Shown here piece by piece: positions 57,031 to 64,000 of a DNA stretch of 64,000 bases. Numbering within the stretch: position 1 is the first letter of the stretch; each line of letters starts with the position of its first letter. The notes under the pieces were generated by a model. The model was given only the letters and a program-made list of their open reading frames with translations. It made no database searches and was not told the DNA's origin. Origin of the DNA: an uncultured Eubacteriales bacterium (lineage in GTDB: Bacteria > Bacillota > Clostridia > Oscillospirales > Acutalibacteraceae); the NCBI GenBank assembly GCA_934488615.1, contig CAKSSJ010000004.1:1-64000 (forward strand). Reading direction: 5' to 3'. The position numbers and the translations under genes were made by a program.

Positions 57031-59361
57031 ATGCTGAAAACAAGAGTAAAAGAATTTATAACGGTAAAATCGGACGAAAAAAAGCCTGCACTTCAATTTA
57101 AGCCTGTTATGAAAACCGCCCTGTCCTTCATTTTCGGATTTCTGCTGATGAATCCGTTCATCACAGGAAACGTCTCGCCCTTTTCAATTTCGCTCATTGC
57201 TTCTCTTTCGGGAATGCAATGTGTTGCCGCAACAGCAGGAACAGTAATCGGCTCCTTCGTTTTTTTTGATGCAACGGATACGGTGAAATATCTCGCCGTT
57301 GCACTTTTTTGCTGTATGATAAATGAGATCTGTGCCAGATATTTCGGAAATGAGCTTACAAGAATTACTCCTTACATAAACTCGTTTATGAGTATGCTGG
57401 TGATCAGCGGCGCAATAATGTTCGCAACAGGCTTTGAGCTCGAAACATTTATAACCGTAATTTATGAATCTCTTCTCTGCTGTGTCGGAACTTATATTTT
57501 TATTCAGGGAAACAGTCTTGTTTTCGGGAAAAAGGACTTTGCACGTTTCACCACCAAAGAATTTATGATAACCCTGCTGACCGTCGGTGTTTTGCTGATG
57601 CCCTTCTATAAATACACCGTATTTGACTTTTCATTTGTCGGCGTTTTGTTTTCTTTTATAATACTTTTGCTTGGCAGACTGAAAAGCGGAAACGGAGGCA
57701 CGCTCGCAGGCGTCTGCGTCGGAATCTGTATAGGTCTCAGCGGTCAGGTTTCCTTCCTCAGCGCGGGCTACGCTCTCGCCGGCTTGCTGTGCGGCGAGCT
57801 TTCAAGAAAAAACAAATATTTGTCCGCTTCGGGCTTCGTCGGCTGCATTGCCGTTTGTGCGCTCATTGACTCCGCGCTCAAATCCTATCTCGCAATTGCC
57901 GAAGCTGTTGTTGCGGCGGCTGTATTCCTGCTGCTGCCTGACCGATTCTTTTCGTTCCTCAGCGAAAAGGTAAATCTGCCGACTCCGATCTATGTCAAAA
58001 GCGACAGCAGTCGGGTTCTTACCCATAGGCTGAACGAAGCCTCCGAAGCGATAAGCGAGCTTTCGGAATGTGTCAACACCGTTCAGCGTACACTTGCCCC
58101 TCAGCATGACAAGGAGCTGCGCCTTGCGGTCAGATCGGCATGGAACAAGGTATGCGATAACTGTGATTTAAGAAAAAGCTGTCGTGATGAGGTGTGCCAT
58201 CCGAGCGATGAAACGATAGAGAAGCTCTCCCGTGCGCTGACCGATCATGCAAACCTCGGTGAATTCCATTTTCCTAAAAATTTTCCCGAAGCCTGCTACT
58301 GCTTTGACGAGATGAAAGAAAAAATCACGGAACGGTATATGAGCTATGTCGCGTCTCTCGGTGCGCAGGGAAAGGTCGATCAAATGCAGGGACTGATGTC
58401 AGATCAATTCAAAAGCATGGCGGATATTTTGCGTGACATTGCATGTGAATTCGACGAGGATCTCAACCTCAGCCCCGAAATTTCCGATATCTGCGGAGAG
58501 GAAGCAAAGGAATCGGGACTTAATGTCATCAGCTGTGAAAGCTATCTTGACAAATTCGGAAGAATGAGCGTAAATCTCCGAGCCTCCAATCCAAGGGATA
58601 ATTTTAATGTTACCAAATTTACCGACGCGCTCTCTATGGCGACAGGCACGGCTCTCAATATACCCGAAATTGATATGTCCGATGATGACTGCCTGATGAA
58701 ATTTCAGCAGAAGATGGTTTATGACGTTGAGGTCGGTGCCTTCAGCCGCTCTGCCGATGATATAAAGGTTTGCGGCGACTATTACAGGAGCTTTCGGGAC
58801 GGAAACGGGAGACTTATAACCGTGCTGAGTGACGGAATGGGCACAGGCAGTCGTGCGGCTGTTGATTCCGCAATGGCGGCTGAGCTTTTTTCGAAGCTCG
58901 TCAAATCGGGGCTGAGCTTTGACTGCGCTCTGCCTATCGCAAATTCAGCTTTGCTTGTAAAAAGCACGGACGAATCCCTCGCAACTCTTGATGTTGTATG
59001 CATTGATCTTTACACAGGCAGAACAGATTTCATGAAGGCAGGCGCCGCCGCAACCTTTATCCGTCACAAGGACAATGTTGCGTCGCTTGAGCAAGCGTCT
59101 CTACCGATAGGAATTCTGCGGGAAATTGAATTTTCAAAGGCAACGGCAAAGCCCGATGCAGGCGACATAATTTTGATGATCTCCGACGGAGTTCTCGGCG
59201 ACTGCAACGGCTGGATACAGCAGGAAATGAAGCTTTGGGATACGAAGCATTCTCCGCGCAAGCTGGCAGAATTCATTGTCAACTCCGCCTGCGAACGCAA
59301 GCTCGGCAAGCAGCGCGACGACATGACCGCCATTGCGATTTATGTTAAGGAGAAAAAATAA
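57031..59361 (+). CDS. spoIIE: Stage II sporulation protein E
   Basis: A 776-residue membrane phosphatase that dephosphorylates the anti-anti-sigma factor SpoIIAA in the forespore and links this to the polar septum. Residues 1-300 hold about ten spans (LSFIFGFLLMNPFITGNVSP onward). A central FtsZ-linked/oligomerisation region follows, with CDNCDLRKSCRDEVCHPSDE. The PP2C phosphatase domain occupies about 540-776: GAFSRSADDIKVCGDYYRSF, SDGMGTGSRAAVDSAMAAEL, and MISDGVLGDCNGW. The length agrees with the family. It shows that the host at least belongs to a spore-forming lineage. CGGGAG precedes the ATG. Confidence 0.95.
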   Translation: MLKTRVKEFITVKSDEKKPALQFKPVMKTALSFIFGFLLMNPFITGNVSPFSISLIASLSGMQCVAATAGTVIGSFVFFDATDTVKYLAVALFCCMINEICARYFGNELTRITPYINSFMSMLVISGAIMFATGFELETFITVIYESLLCCVGTYIFIQGNSLVFGKKDFARFTTKEFMITLLTVGVLLMPFYKYTVFDFSFVGVLFSFIILLLGRLKSGNGGTLAGVCVGICIGLSGQVSFLSAGYALAGLLCGELSRKNKYLSASGFVGCIAVCALIDSALKSYLAIAEAVVAAAVFLLLPDRFFSFLSEKVNLPTPIYVKSDSSRVLTHRLNEASEAISELSECVNTVQRTLAPQHDKELRLAVRSAWNKVCDNCDLRKSCRDEVCHPSDETIEKLSRALTDHANLGEFHFPKNFPEACYCFDEMKEKITERYMSYVASLGAQGKVDQMQGLMSDQFKSMADILRDIACEFDEDLNLSPEISDICGEEAKESGLNVISCESYLDKFGRMSVNLRASNPRDNFNVTKFTDALSMATGTALNIPEIDMSDDDCLMKFQQKMVYDVEVGAFSRSADDIKVCGDYYRSFRDGNGRLITVLSDGMGTGSRAAVDSAMAAELFSKLVKSGLSFDCALPIANSALLVKSTDESLATLDVVCIDLYTGRTDFMKAGAAATFIRHKDNVASLEQASLPIGILREIEFSKATAKPDAGDIILMISDGVLGDCNGWIQQEMKLWDTKHSPRKLAEFIVNSACERKLGKQRDDMTAIAIYVKEKK

Positions 59362-59413
59362 AGCCTCGACTGTCACCGTCAACAACCGAAGCCATTACAT
59401 CATAATAAGCTTA

Positions 59414-59440
59414 CCGCTCGGGATCAAAATACCCGAGCGG
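59414..59440. terminator. Terminator-like hairpin between convergent spoIIE and anti-sigma-like genes
   Basis: CCGCTCGGG (59414-59422) / CCCGAGCGG (59432-59440), nine perfect base pairs. The T content after the stem is only moderate on either strand. Confidence 0.65.
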
Positions 59441-59455
59441 CATTTATATCATATA

Positions 59456-60160
59456 CTATTTAATTAACGAGGAAATAACGTCAACAACTTCACTTTCGGT
59501 CAATCCGTTGCAAATGAGTCTGAAGCCGACACCGCGATATATAAACTGAGCGTAATAATATCCGTCATCTGTTTTCCCGATGCCGACGGCAGTATTGTTT
59601 ATTGTTGAATTATTCTCGATTTCGCTGAAAAACGCACAGTCCGATTTCGGCATGACGTTTTTTTCGGTTTCTATATTGACTGACCTTGAAAAATCGTCAT
59701 TTGAATAATTAAGGATTATATTATCATAATAAACTTCCCCTGTGCCGCCGTTCCTTTTGTAAATTCCGTTGCTGTCCTCCCACTCTTTCAAATCGGCAGG
59801 AACCTCGGGAAACAGATTGGTTCCGTAGTAATTAACCAATGCTGTCTTATCCAATTCCACAAAATCGTCCCAATCAAGATCGATATTCATTTTTCTGCCG
59901 CCGTCTCCTGAAATGTTATCAATCTGTTGAACGACGATTTTATTGTTTGCGGCAGAAGCTTCTGTGCTTTCGGGTGTGTTCGGCTCCGATTTTACGTTAT
60001 TACTGCCGTGCCAAACTCCGAACCCCACCAAAACAGCGAGACAAATACAGCTGAACGTTGTAACGGTACGGGTAATTATTTTCTTTTTTCTCTTTTGATT
60101 TTCTTCATACTCTGCCTTGCGTTCAAGCAGGCTTCTCACCATTTCATTACTGTTTTTCAT
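59456..60160 (-). CDS. Putative membrane anti-sigma factor
   Basis: A 234-residue protein with a short charged cytoplasmic N-terminus (SNEMVRSLLERKAEYEENQK), one span (TVTTFSCICLAVLVGFGVWH), and an outside domain of 170 residues with no known family (KIVVQQIDNISGDGGRKMNI; GEVYYDNIILNYSNDDFS). The N-terminus resembles the helical sigma-binding part of ECF anti-sigma proteins, and the gene overlaps the sigma factor gene by 14 bases. The role is inferred from these facts. Confidence 0.65.
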   Translation of the reverse strand: MKNSNEMVRSLLERKAEYEENQKRKKKIITRTVTTFSCICLAVLVGFGVWHGSNNVKSEPNTPESTEASAANNKIVVQQIDNISGDGGRKMNIDLDWDDFVELDKTALVNYYGTNLFPEVPADLKEWEDSNGIYKRNGGTGEVYYDNIILNYSNDDFSRSVNIETEKNVMPKSDCAFFSEIENNSTINNTAVGIGKTDDGYYYAQFIYRGVGFRLICNGLTESEVVDVISSLIK

Positions 60161-60707
60161 AATTAAAACCTTCTTCCTTTTCGAGTATTGATTTCAAGCT
60201 TTGCTTTGCACGATAAAGAAGATTCTTTAACTGACGGTCGCTTTTCTTCAGCACCGTTGCCGTCTCTTTGTTGGAAAGACCCTCAAAATACACAAGCCAA
60301 ATTGCATTTCTGTAATCGGGAGGGAGCTTGGATAACGCTTTGTAAACCGTTATTTTCTCTTCGTCCTTAATATACGATTCTTCAAGGCATTGCTCCTCAA
60401 TCAAATAATTTTTCATATCCTCAATCGGCACGCTTAACTGCTTTGAATTATGCCTGATAAAATCTATTGCTATATTTCGCCCGATAGCATACAGCCATGA
60501 TTTAAAGGTGCTTTTCCCCGAAAATCTCGGCTTTTTGGTAATAAGCCGAAAAAACGTATCCTCCGCTAATTCCTCGGCAATATGCAAGTTATTAACGTAA
60601 CCGTTTAAATAAAGAATCAAACCGTCCTTGCATTCTTCAACAAGCTCAATCAGCCCATCTTCTTCGCCATTGAGAAAACGGCGGTAGCTACTTGCACCGT
60701 TATCCAT
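60147..60707 (-). CDS. ECF-type RNA polymerase sigma factor
   Basis: A 186-residue sigma-70 family protein with region 2 (NLHIAEELAEDTFFRLITKK, then GKSTFKSWLYAIGRNIAIDF) and region 4 (ALSKLPPDYRNAIWLVYFEG, LSNKETATVLKKSDRQLKNL). ATG 60707 follows AAAGGAGGAAG; an open frame to 60743 lacks a better site. The downstream membrane protein is the likely inhibitor. The pair may respond to a surface signal; its targets are not visible here. Confidence 0.92.
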   Translation of the reverse strand: MDNGASSYRRFLNGEEDGLIELVEECKDGLILYLNGYVNNLHIAEELAEDTFFRLITKKPRFSGKSTFKSWLYAIGRNIAIDFIRHNSKQLSVPIEDMKNYLIEEQCLEESYIKDEEKITVYKALSKLPPDYRNAIWLVYFEGLSNKETATVLKKSDRQLKNLLYRAKQSLKSILEKEEGFNYEKQ

Positions 60708-60817
60708 TGACTTCCTCCTTTCCGAAAATATTTTCTCTTTCACTTATTAGTCGTAATCGTCGAGGAAAAGTCTCACTGAATTTATAAAATTACAGCAAAA
60801 AGGAGTTGCCGTAAACA

Positions 60818-60864
60818 AACCGACCGCCCTGTAATTTATATATTGCAGAGAGGTCGGTTCTTTT
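60818..60864. terminator. Hairpin/terminator after the GT87 gene
   Basis: AACCGACC (60818-60825) / GGTCGGTT (60852-60859) followed by CTTTTT on the plus strand. It lies in the 212-base gap between the sigma gene start and the GT87 gene stop. The loop is long (26 bases), so efficiency is uncertain. Confidence 0.6.
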
Positions 60865-60919
60865 TGAATTTTATTTTAAAACAAGCCTATGATTCCGATT
60901 TCTGTACAGGCATCTACAT

Positions 60920-62233
60920 TCATTGTGCTGAAAGCCTATTTTTTACCGCTTTATGTTTAAGCTTTACTGCGGTTTCGACCGTAAGAATAATTTCAAACAG
61001 CAGAATAATAAACGGCTCCGTAATTACATTCGGTTTTCTGAGCAAGTCAATAATTACTGTTTTCAGATTAAAAGTATTTTGCAAAAATGCCGTTATAGCG
61101 TCCATCTTAAAATACCAGAAACACGGAATTGTAATTATCAATGAGCAAAACATTATTCCGTATATTATATTTATTTTTCCTTCCGAGCGTTGCAAAATAT
61201 AGCTTACGAACGAAATCAAGAGAAAAATCAGAATATAAACTCGGGCGGTCGAATCAATATTTACAAACGCAAAGAACAATCCGATCAGCTTATTCCATTC
61301 CTCATTTGCAAAGAAAACAATAAATGCGCACATAAGCCAAACGACAACTTTTGCAATCGTCAAATAAAGGCTGATATCAATTCCCAAAACAGTAGCCATC
61401 TGCTTAAGATCAATAAGTATCGAAGGTCCTATAAGAGAATACGCCCAAATGTTTCCGCCTGAAAACGTGATAAGATTTTTTATAAATATCGAAATGCCTT
61501 CAAATCCGCCGTAAAAAGCAAACGGCAAAAAGAATGCTGCTGCACCGTATATGACCAAGCGAATGGCTTCCTTATACTTTTTGTCAGTTATCAAAAGCAA
61601 CCCAAATATCGCAGGATAGATTTTAAATCCTGCCGCAAGAGCCAAAGCGACATATGACAGCTCCCGTATGATTTTGTTTTCACTGCTTCTGTAGAATACA
61701 AAGAAGGCAGAAAGAACCATTGCAATCAATGCAACATTTCCGCGCTGAATACAGTATATCATCGGGAACGATATCATAATAAAAAATGCCGTCAAAAAAG
61801 ATTCTGACTTGGTTAATTTTCTTTGTAAAATATCATAGAACAACATTCCCAAAGCCAGCGTGACCGTAACGATAAAAAGGACAAATACTATCTGGCATAA
61901 TCCGTCGGAATACATTTGCAAGCGTTCATTGTTTCCGTACTTGAGCGCTATATATTCATGCGGCACCGCTTTCGAAATCAGAAGGAAAAACAGGCTTGAT
62001 AACGGAGGATATATTACTCCTCTTTCTTTATAAACGTCTCTTGTTCCCGCATCGCACATTGAGTTGTAAAAATCCATAAAATAATCTTCGCCAAACAGAA
62101 GATCATTAAAAGCTCTGCCCTCCGAGAGTGCAGTGAAAGCTATTACACAGACAAGCGAAATCGCCGAAAAAGCCCAAAACAAATATATAAGAAGCTTGTC
62201 GTTCTTTTTCAAAGTATTATCAACATTCTTCAT
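60920..62233 (-). CDS. GT87 (DUF2029-like) membrane glycosyltransferase
   Basis: A 437-residue polytopic protein with about ten spans. Typical features are the extracellular acidic pair near FGEDYFMDFYNSMCDAGTRD, VYKERGVIYPPLSSLFFLLI, YCIQRGNVALIAMVLSAFFV, and LALAAGFKIYPAIFGLLLIT followed by DKKYKEAIRLVIYGAAAFFL. GT87 enzymes transfer mannosyl or arabinosyl residues from polyprenyl phosphate donors at the outer face of the membrane. A decayed relative lies at 30179-30848. The intact copy has no linked glycan operon in this window. Confidence 0.85.
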   Translation of the reverse strand: MKNVDNTLKKNDKLLIYLFWAFSAISLVCVIAFTALSEGRAFNDLLFGEDYFMDFYNSMCDAGTRDVYKERGVIYPPLSSLFFLLISKAVPHEYIALKYGNNERLQMYSDGLCQIVFVLFIVTVTLALGMLFYDILQRKLTKSESFLTAFFIMISFPMIYCIQRGNVALIAMVLSAFFVFYRSSENKIIRELSYVALALAAGFKIYPAIFGLLLITDKKYKEAIRLVIYGAAAFFLPFAFYGGFEGISIFIKNLITFSGGNIWAYSLIGPSILIDLKQMATVLGIDISLYLTIAKVVVWLMCAFIVFFANEEWNKLIGLFFAFVNIDSTARVYILIFLLISFVSYILQRSEGKINIIYGIMFCSLIITIPCFWYFKMDAITAFLQNTFNLKTVIIDLLRKPNVITEPFIILLFEIILTVETAVKLKHKAVKNRLSAQ

Positions 62234-62325
62234 TTACCGCCGCCCCTTTCCATAATTCGTTGACATTATATACTATCCGCTTTGCCATGTCAACAATATC
62301 CGCAAGCGGCAAACGCAAAAACACC

Positions 62326-62376
62326 TTGACATATGCACACATGAGTATTATACTTATATAGTTAGCAGCAGCTAAC
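62326..62376 (+). promoter_or_regulatory. Consensus promoter with palindrome at the start point
   Basis: TTGACA (62326-62331), 17-base spacer, TATACT (62349-62354). Seven bases on, at the expected transcription start, is the palindrome GTTAGC-AGCA-GCTAAC (62361-62376), a likely repressor site or a 5' hairpin. Confidence 0.75.
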
Positions 62377-62392
62377 CAAAGGAGGTTCGGTT

Positions 62393-62488
62393 ATGAAAAA
62401 GAATTTATTAAGAGGTATTTTTGCCGCAACTCCCCTATTCAACCTTTATCTATTTGTACATATCCTTAGAAATCATAAACTCCAATAG
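62393..62488 (+). CDS. Small hydrophobic peptide of 31 residues
   Basis: ATG 62393 follows AAAGGAGG with a seven-base gap and a perfect promoter. The peptide begins MKKNLLRGIFAATPLFNLY and ends HILRNHKLQ; it is basic with a central hydrophobic stretch (FAATPLFNLYLFVHIL) long enough to enter a membrane. No family is recognised. It may be a real small membrane peptide or the remnant of a regulator gene whose promoter and operator survive. The 179 bases after it contain only the bidirectional terminator. Confidence 0.5.
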   Translation: MKKNLLRGIFAATPLFNLYLFVHILRNHKLQ

Positions 62489-62601
62489 AACATTTTTTGT
62501 ATTATAGCATTATGTCATTTTTTGTCAACGAATACAAAAAGTAAAATTCCTATATTCAAATCGTAGAAGTTACAATGCATATATTAAACGTTTTCAAAAG
62601 A

Positions 62602-62659
62602 AAAAGACTGCAATCCGCAAAGCCGATTTACAGCAACGCTGATTGCAGTCTTTTATTTT
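62602..62659. terminator. Bidirectional terminator at the end of clpX
   Basis: AAAAGACTGCAATC (62602-62615) / GATTGCAGTCTTTT (62641-62654), 14 perfect base pairs around a 25-base loop with T-runs on both sides. It ends clpX on the minus strand and the peptide gene on the plus strand. Confidence 0.85.
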
Positions 62660-62667
62660 TTAATTTT

Positions 62668-63933
62668 TTATGCGTCGAGCTTTGTCCGTTTTTTATGCTC
62701 AACCAAAGGCGTTGCGTTATTTTCTACGCAGTCCTCGGTCACCTGCACGCTGACGATTGATTTATCGCTCGGAACAGCATACATGATCGGCATAAGAAGA
62801 TTCTCCATAATGGAGCGAAGCCCTCTTGCACCCGTTTTCTTTTCAAGCGTTTTTTTCGCTATTGCCGTAAGAGCCTCGGGAGTGAAATTAAGGTCAACTC
62901 CGTCCATTGAAAGCAGGGATTTATACTGCTTGACAATAGCGTTCTTCGGCTCCGTGAGAATTTTGACAAGTGCAGTCTCGTCAAGCTCCTTGAGAGTTGC
63001 AATAACGGGAAGCCTGCCGACAAGCTCAGGAATCAATCCGAACTTTGTTATATCCTGCTGGATAACCTTTGACATTGCGTTTTCAATAGTAAAGGCTTCC
63101 TTGTCCTTGATGTCCGCTTCAAAGCCGAGAGCAGAACCGCCGATACGCTTTTCAACGATCTTTTCTATTCCGTCAAATGCGCCGCCGCAAATAAAAAGAA
63201 TATTTGACGTATCAACCTGCAAACACTCCTGCTGGGGATGCTTTCTGCCGCCCTGGGGAGGTACATTTGCAACAGTTCCTTCAACAATTTTAAGCAATGC
63301 CTGCTGAACACCCTCGCCGCTGACATCACGGGTGATTGACGGATTTTCGGACTTTCTCGCGATCTTGTCGATTTCATCGACGTAAATAATGCCACGCTCC
63401 GCTCTTTCGATATCAAAATCGGCGGCCTGAATAAGCCTGAGAAGAATGTTTTCAACATCCTCGCCGACGTAGCCTGCCTCGGTGAGCGTTGTTGCATCCG
63501 CAATCGCAAACGGAACGTCAATTATCTTGGCAAGCGTCTGAGCAAGCATGGTTTTGCCGACACCCGTAGGTCCGAGAAGAAGAATGTTGCTCTTCTGGAT
63601 CTCAATATCGGAGTCATCCTGCTTGAAAACACGCTTATAGTGGTTATAAACGGCAACGCTGAGCGTGATTTTGGCTTCGTCCTGACCGATAACATACTCA
63701 TCGAGACTTTTTTTGATCTCCATGGGAGTCGGCAGTTTGAAATCCTTGGCCTTTTTCTTTCTTGCTCTGCCTATTGCCGCGTGTTCCTCTGCCATAATTG
63801 CGCCACAAAGGTCTATGCATTCATTGCAGATATAAACCCCGGGACCGGCGATTATTTTTTCAACCTGTCCGTCGGATTTGCCGCAAAAGGAACAGCGGAC
63901 GCTCTTTTCACGTCTTTCATCATCTCTTGGCAT
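62668..63933 (-). CDS. clpX: ATP-dependent Clp protease ATP-binding subunit ClpX
   Basis: A 421-residue AAA+ unfoldase that feeds tagged proteins to ClpP. The zinc-binding domain is at the N-terminus (RCSFCGKSDGQ and YICNECIDLCG). Then come Walker A LLLGPTGVGKTMLAQ, Walker B GIIYVDEIDKIARKSENP, the RKH-like pore region, ISGF-loop-like segment near SALGFEADIKDKEAF (the ClpP-docking IGF is IKD-shifted here), and sensor GARGLRSIMENLLM. Length agrees with the family. GGGGTG precedes the start. The upstream clpP ends 15 bases away, so they form an operon. Confidence 0.95.
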   Translation of the reverse strand: MPRDDERREKSVRCSFCGKSDGQVEKIIAGPGVYICNECIDLCGAIMAEEHAAIGRARKKKAKDFKLPTPMEIKKSLDEYVIGQDEAKITLSVAVYNHYKRVFKQDDSDIEIQKSNILLLGPTGVGKTMLAQTLAKIIDVPFAIADATTLTEAGYVGEDVENILLRLIQAADFDIERAERGIIYVDEIDKIARKSENPSITRDVSGEGVQQALLKIVEGTVANVPPQGGRKHPQQECLQVDTSNILFICGGAFDGIEKIVEKRIGGSALGFEADIKDKEAFTIENAMSKVIQQDITKFGLIPELVGRLPVIATLKELDETALVKILTEPKNAIVKQYKSLLSMDGVDLNFTPEALTAIAKKTLEKKTGARGLRSIMENLLMPIMYAVPSDKSIVSVQVTEDCVENNATPLVEHKKRTKLDA

Positions 63934-63948
63934 TACTACACCCCTGAT

Positions 63949-64000
63949 TTATCTTTTGTAGAGAACCTTATCGACAAGGCCGTAATCCATTGCCTCCTGA
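63949..64000 (-). CDS. clpP: ATP-dependent Clp protease proteolytic subunit, 3' end (partial)
   Basis: The last 16 codons read QEAMDYGLVDKVLYKR then TAA, a typical ClpP C-terminus (EAxxYGLVDxVL). The gene continues beyond the right edge. Position directly before clpX supports the identification. Confidence 0.85.
   Translation of the reverse strand, partial: QEAMDYGLVDKVLYKR

Overview
The window looks like chromosomal DNA of a spore-forming, low-to-mid GC Firmicute of the class Clostridia, probably an uncultured Ruminococcus/Oscillospiraceae-type gut bacterium. The reasons are: strong AGGAGG-type ribosome sites, near-consensus sigma-A promoters, a full-length spoIIE, a clpP-clpX pair, a pyrR/uracil permease operon with a leader attenuator, ER-type (SipW-like) signal peptidases, and family choices typical of gut Clostridia (DUF2804, CASTOR/ACT, NimA-like, GH38). 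No rRNA, CRISPR array, prophage or complete insertion sequence is visible. The taxonomic call is inference from gene content only.

Layout. 1-6.3 kb: a Mor-like regulator, a PH/SHOCT protein, a WYL regulator, a Sir2 deacetylase with a NimA-like flavoprotein and a DUF2804 protein, and a secreted protein that may be a permuted papain-like enzyme. 6.3-12.4 kb: a TetR regulator leads a co-directional run of small-molecule-modifying enzymes (GNAT/YoaP pseudogene, ICMT-like methylase, Vat-like and CAT-like acetyltransferases, isochorismatase-like hydrolase, LCM-type methyltransferase, TfoX-like protein, flavodoxin-like membrane protein). 12.5-17.7 kb: an ABC exporter pair, an ACT protein and a GH38 alpha-mannosidase. 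17.7-24.7 kb, minus strand: thiamine pyrophosphokinase, an AT-rich four-gene ABC operon that looks acquired, uracil permease/pyrR, and a DnaQ-fold exonuclease. 24.8-30 kb: tRNA-Val(GAC), a glycosyltransferase, a Cys-rich small protein, a maltose-O-acetyltransferase-like protein, a secreted NlpC/CHAP-like protein with an Ig-like domain, a nitroreductase and a secreted metallophosphoesterase. 30.0-30.9 kb: a decayed GT87 glycosyltransferase fused to the last part of a UDP-galactopyranose mutase gene.

30.9-51.9 kb is the most unusual part: sixteen tightly packed minus-strand genes that appear to make one surface fibre or matrix apparatus. They encode four different SipW-type signal peptidases, five TasA/camelysin-like exported subunits, a 2389-residue secreted beta-helix (GLUG-like) protein, a membrane-anchored McrB-like AAA+ ATPase, a DUF2357-like protein with a very long charged coiled coil, a membrane protein with 17 TRYSDV-type hexapeptides ending in a subunit-like domain, two related single-pass membrane proteins with extracellular C-terminal domains, and a degenerate EAL-domain protein at the promoter-proximal end. 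The pairing of many SipW-type peptidases with many subunits plus a cytoplasm-facing AAA+/coiled-coil pair is not an arrangement I can match to a described system.

52-64 kb returns to housekeeping: a Gfo/Idh/MocA oxidoreductase, rlmB, a 948-residue protein built like a P-type ATPase but lacking its phosphorylation motif, spoIIE, an ECF sigma factor with a putative membrane anti-sigma partner, an intact GT87 glycosyltransferase, a 31-residue peptide gene with a consensus promoter, clpX, and the 3' end of clpP.
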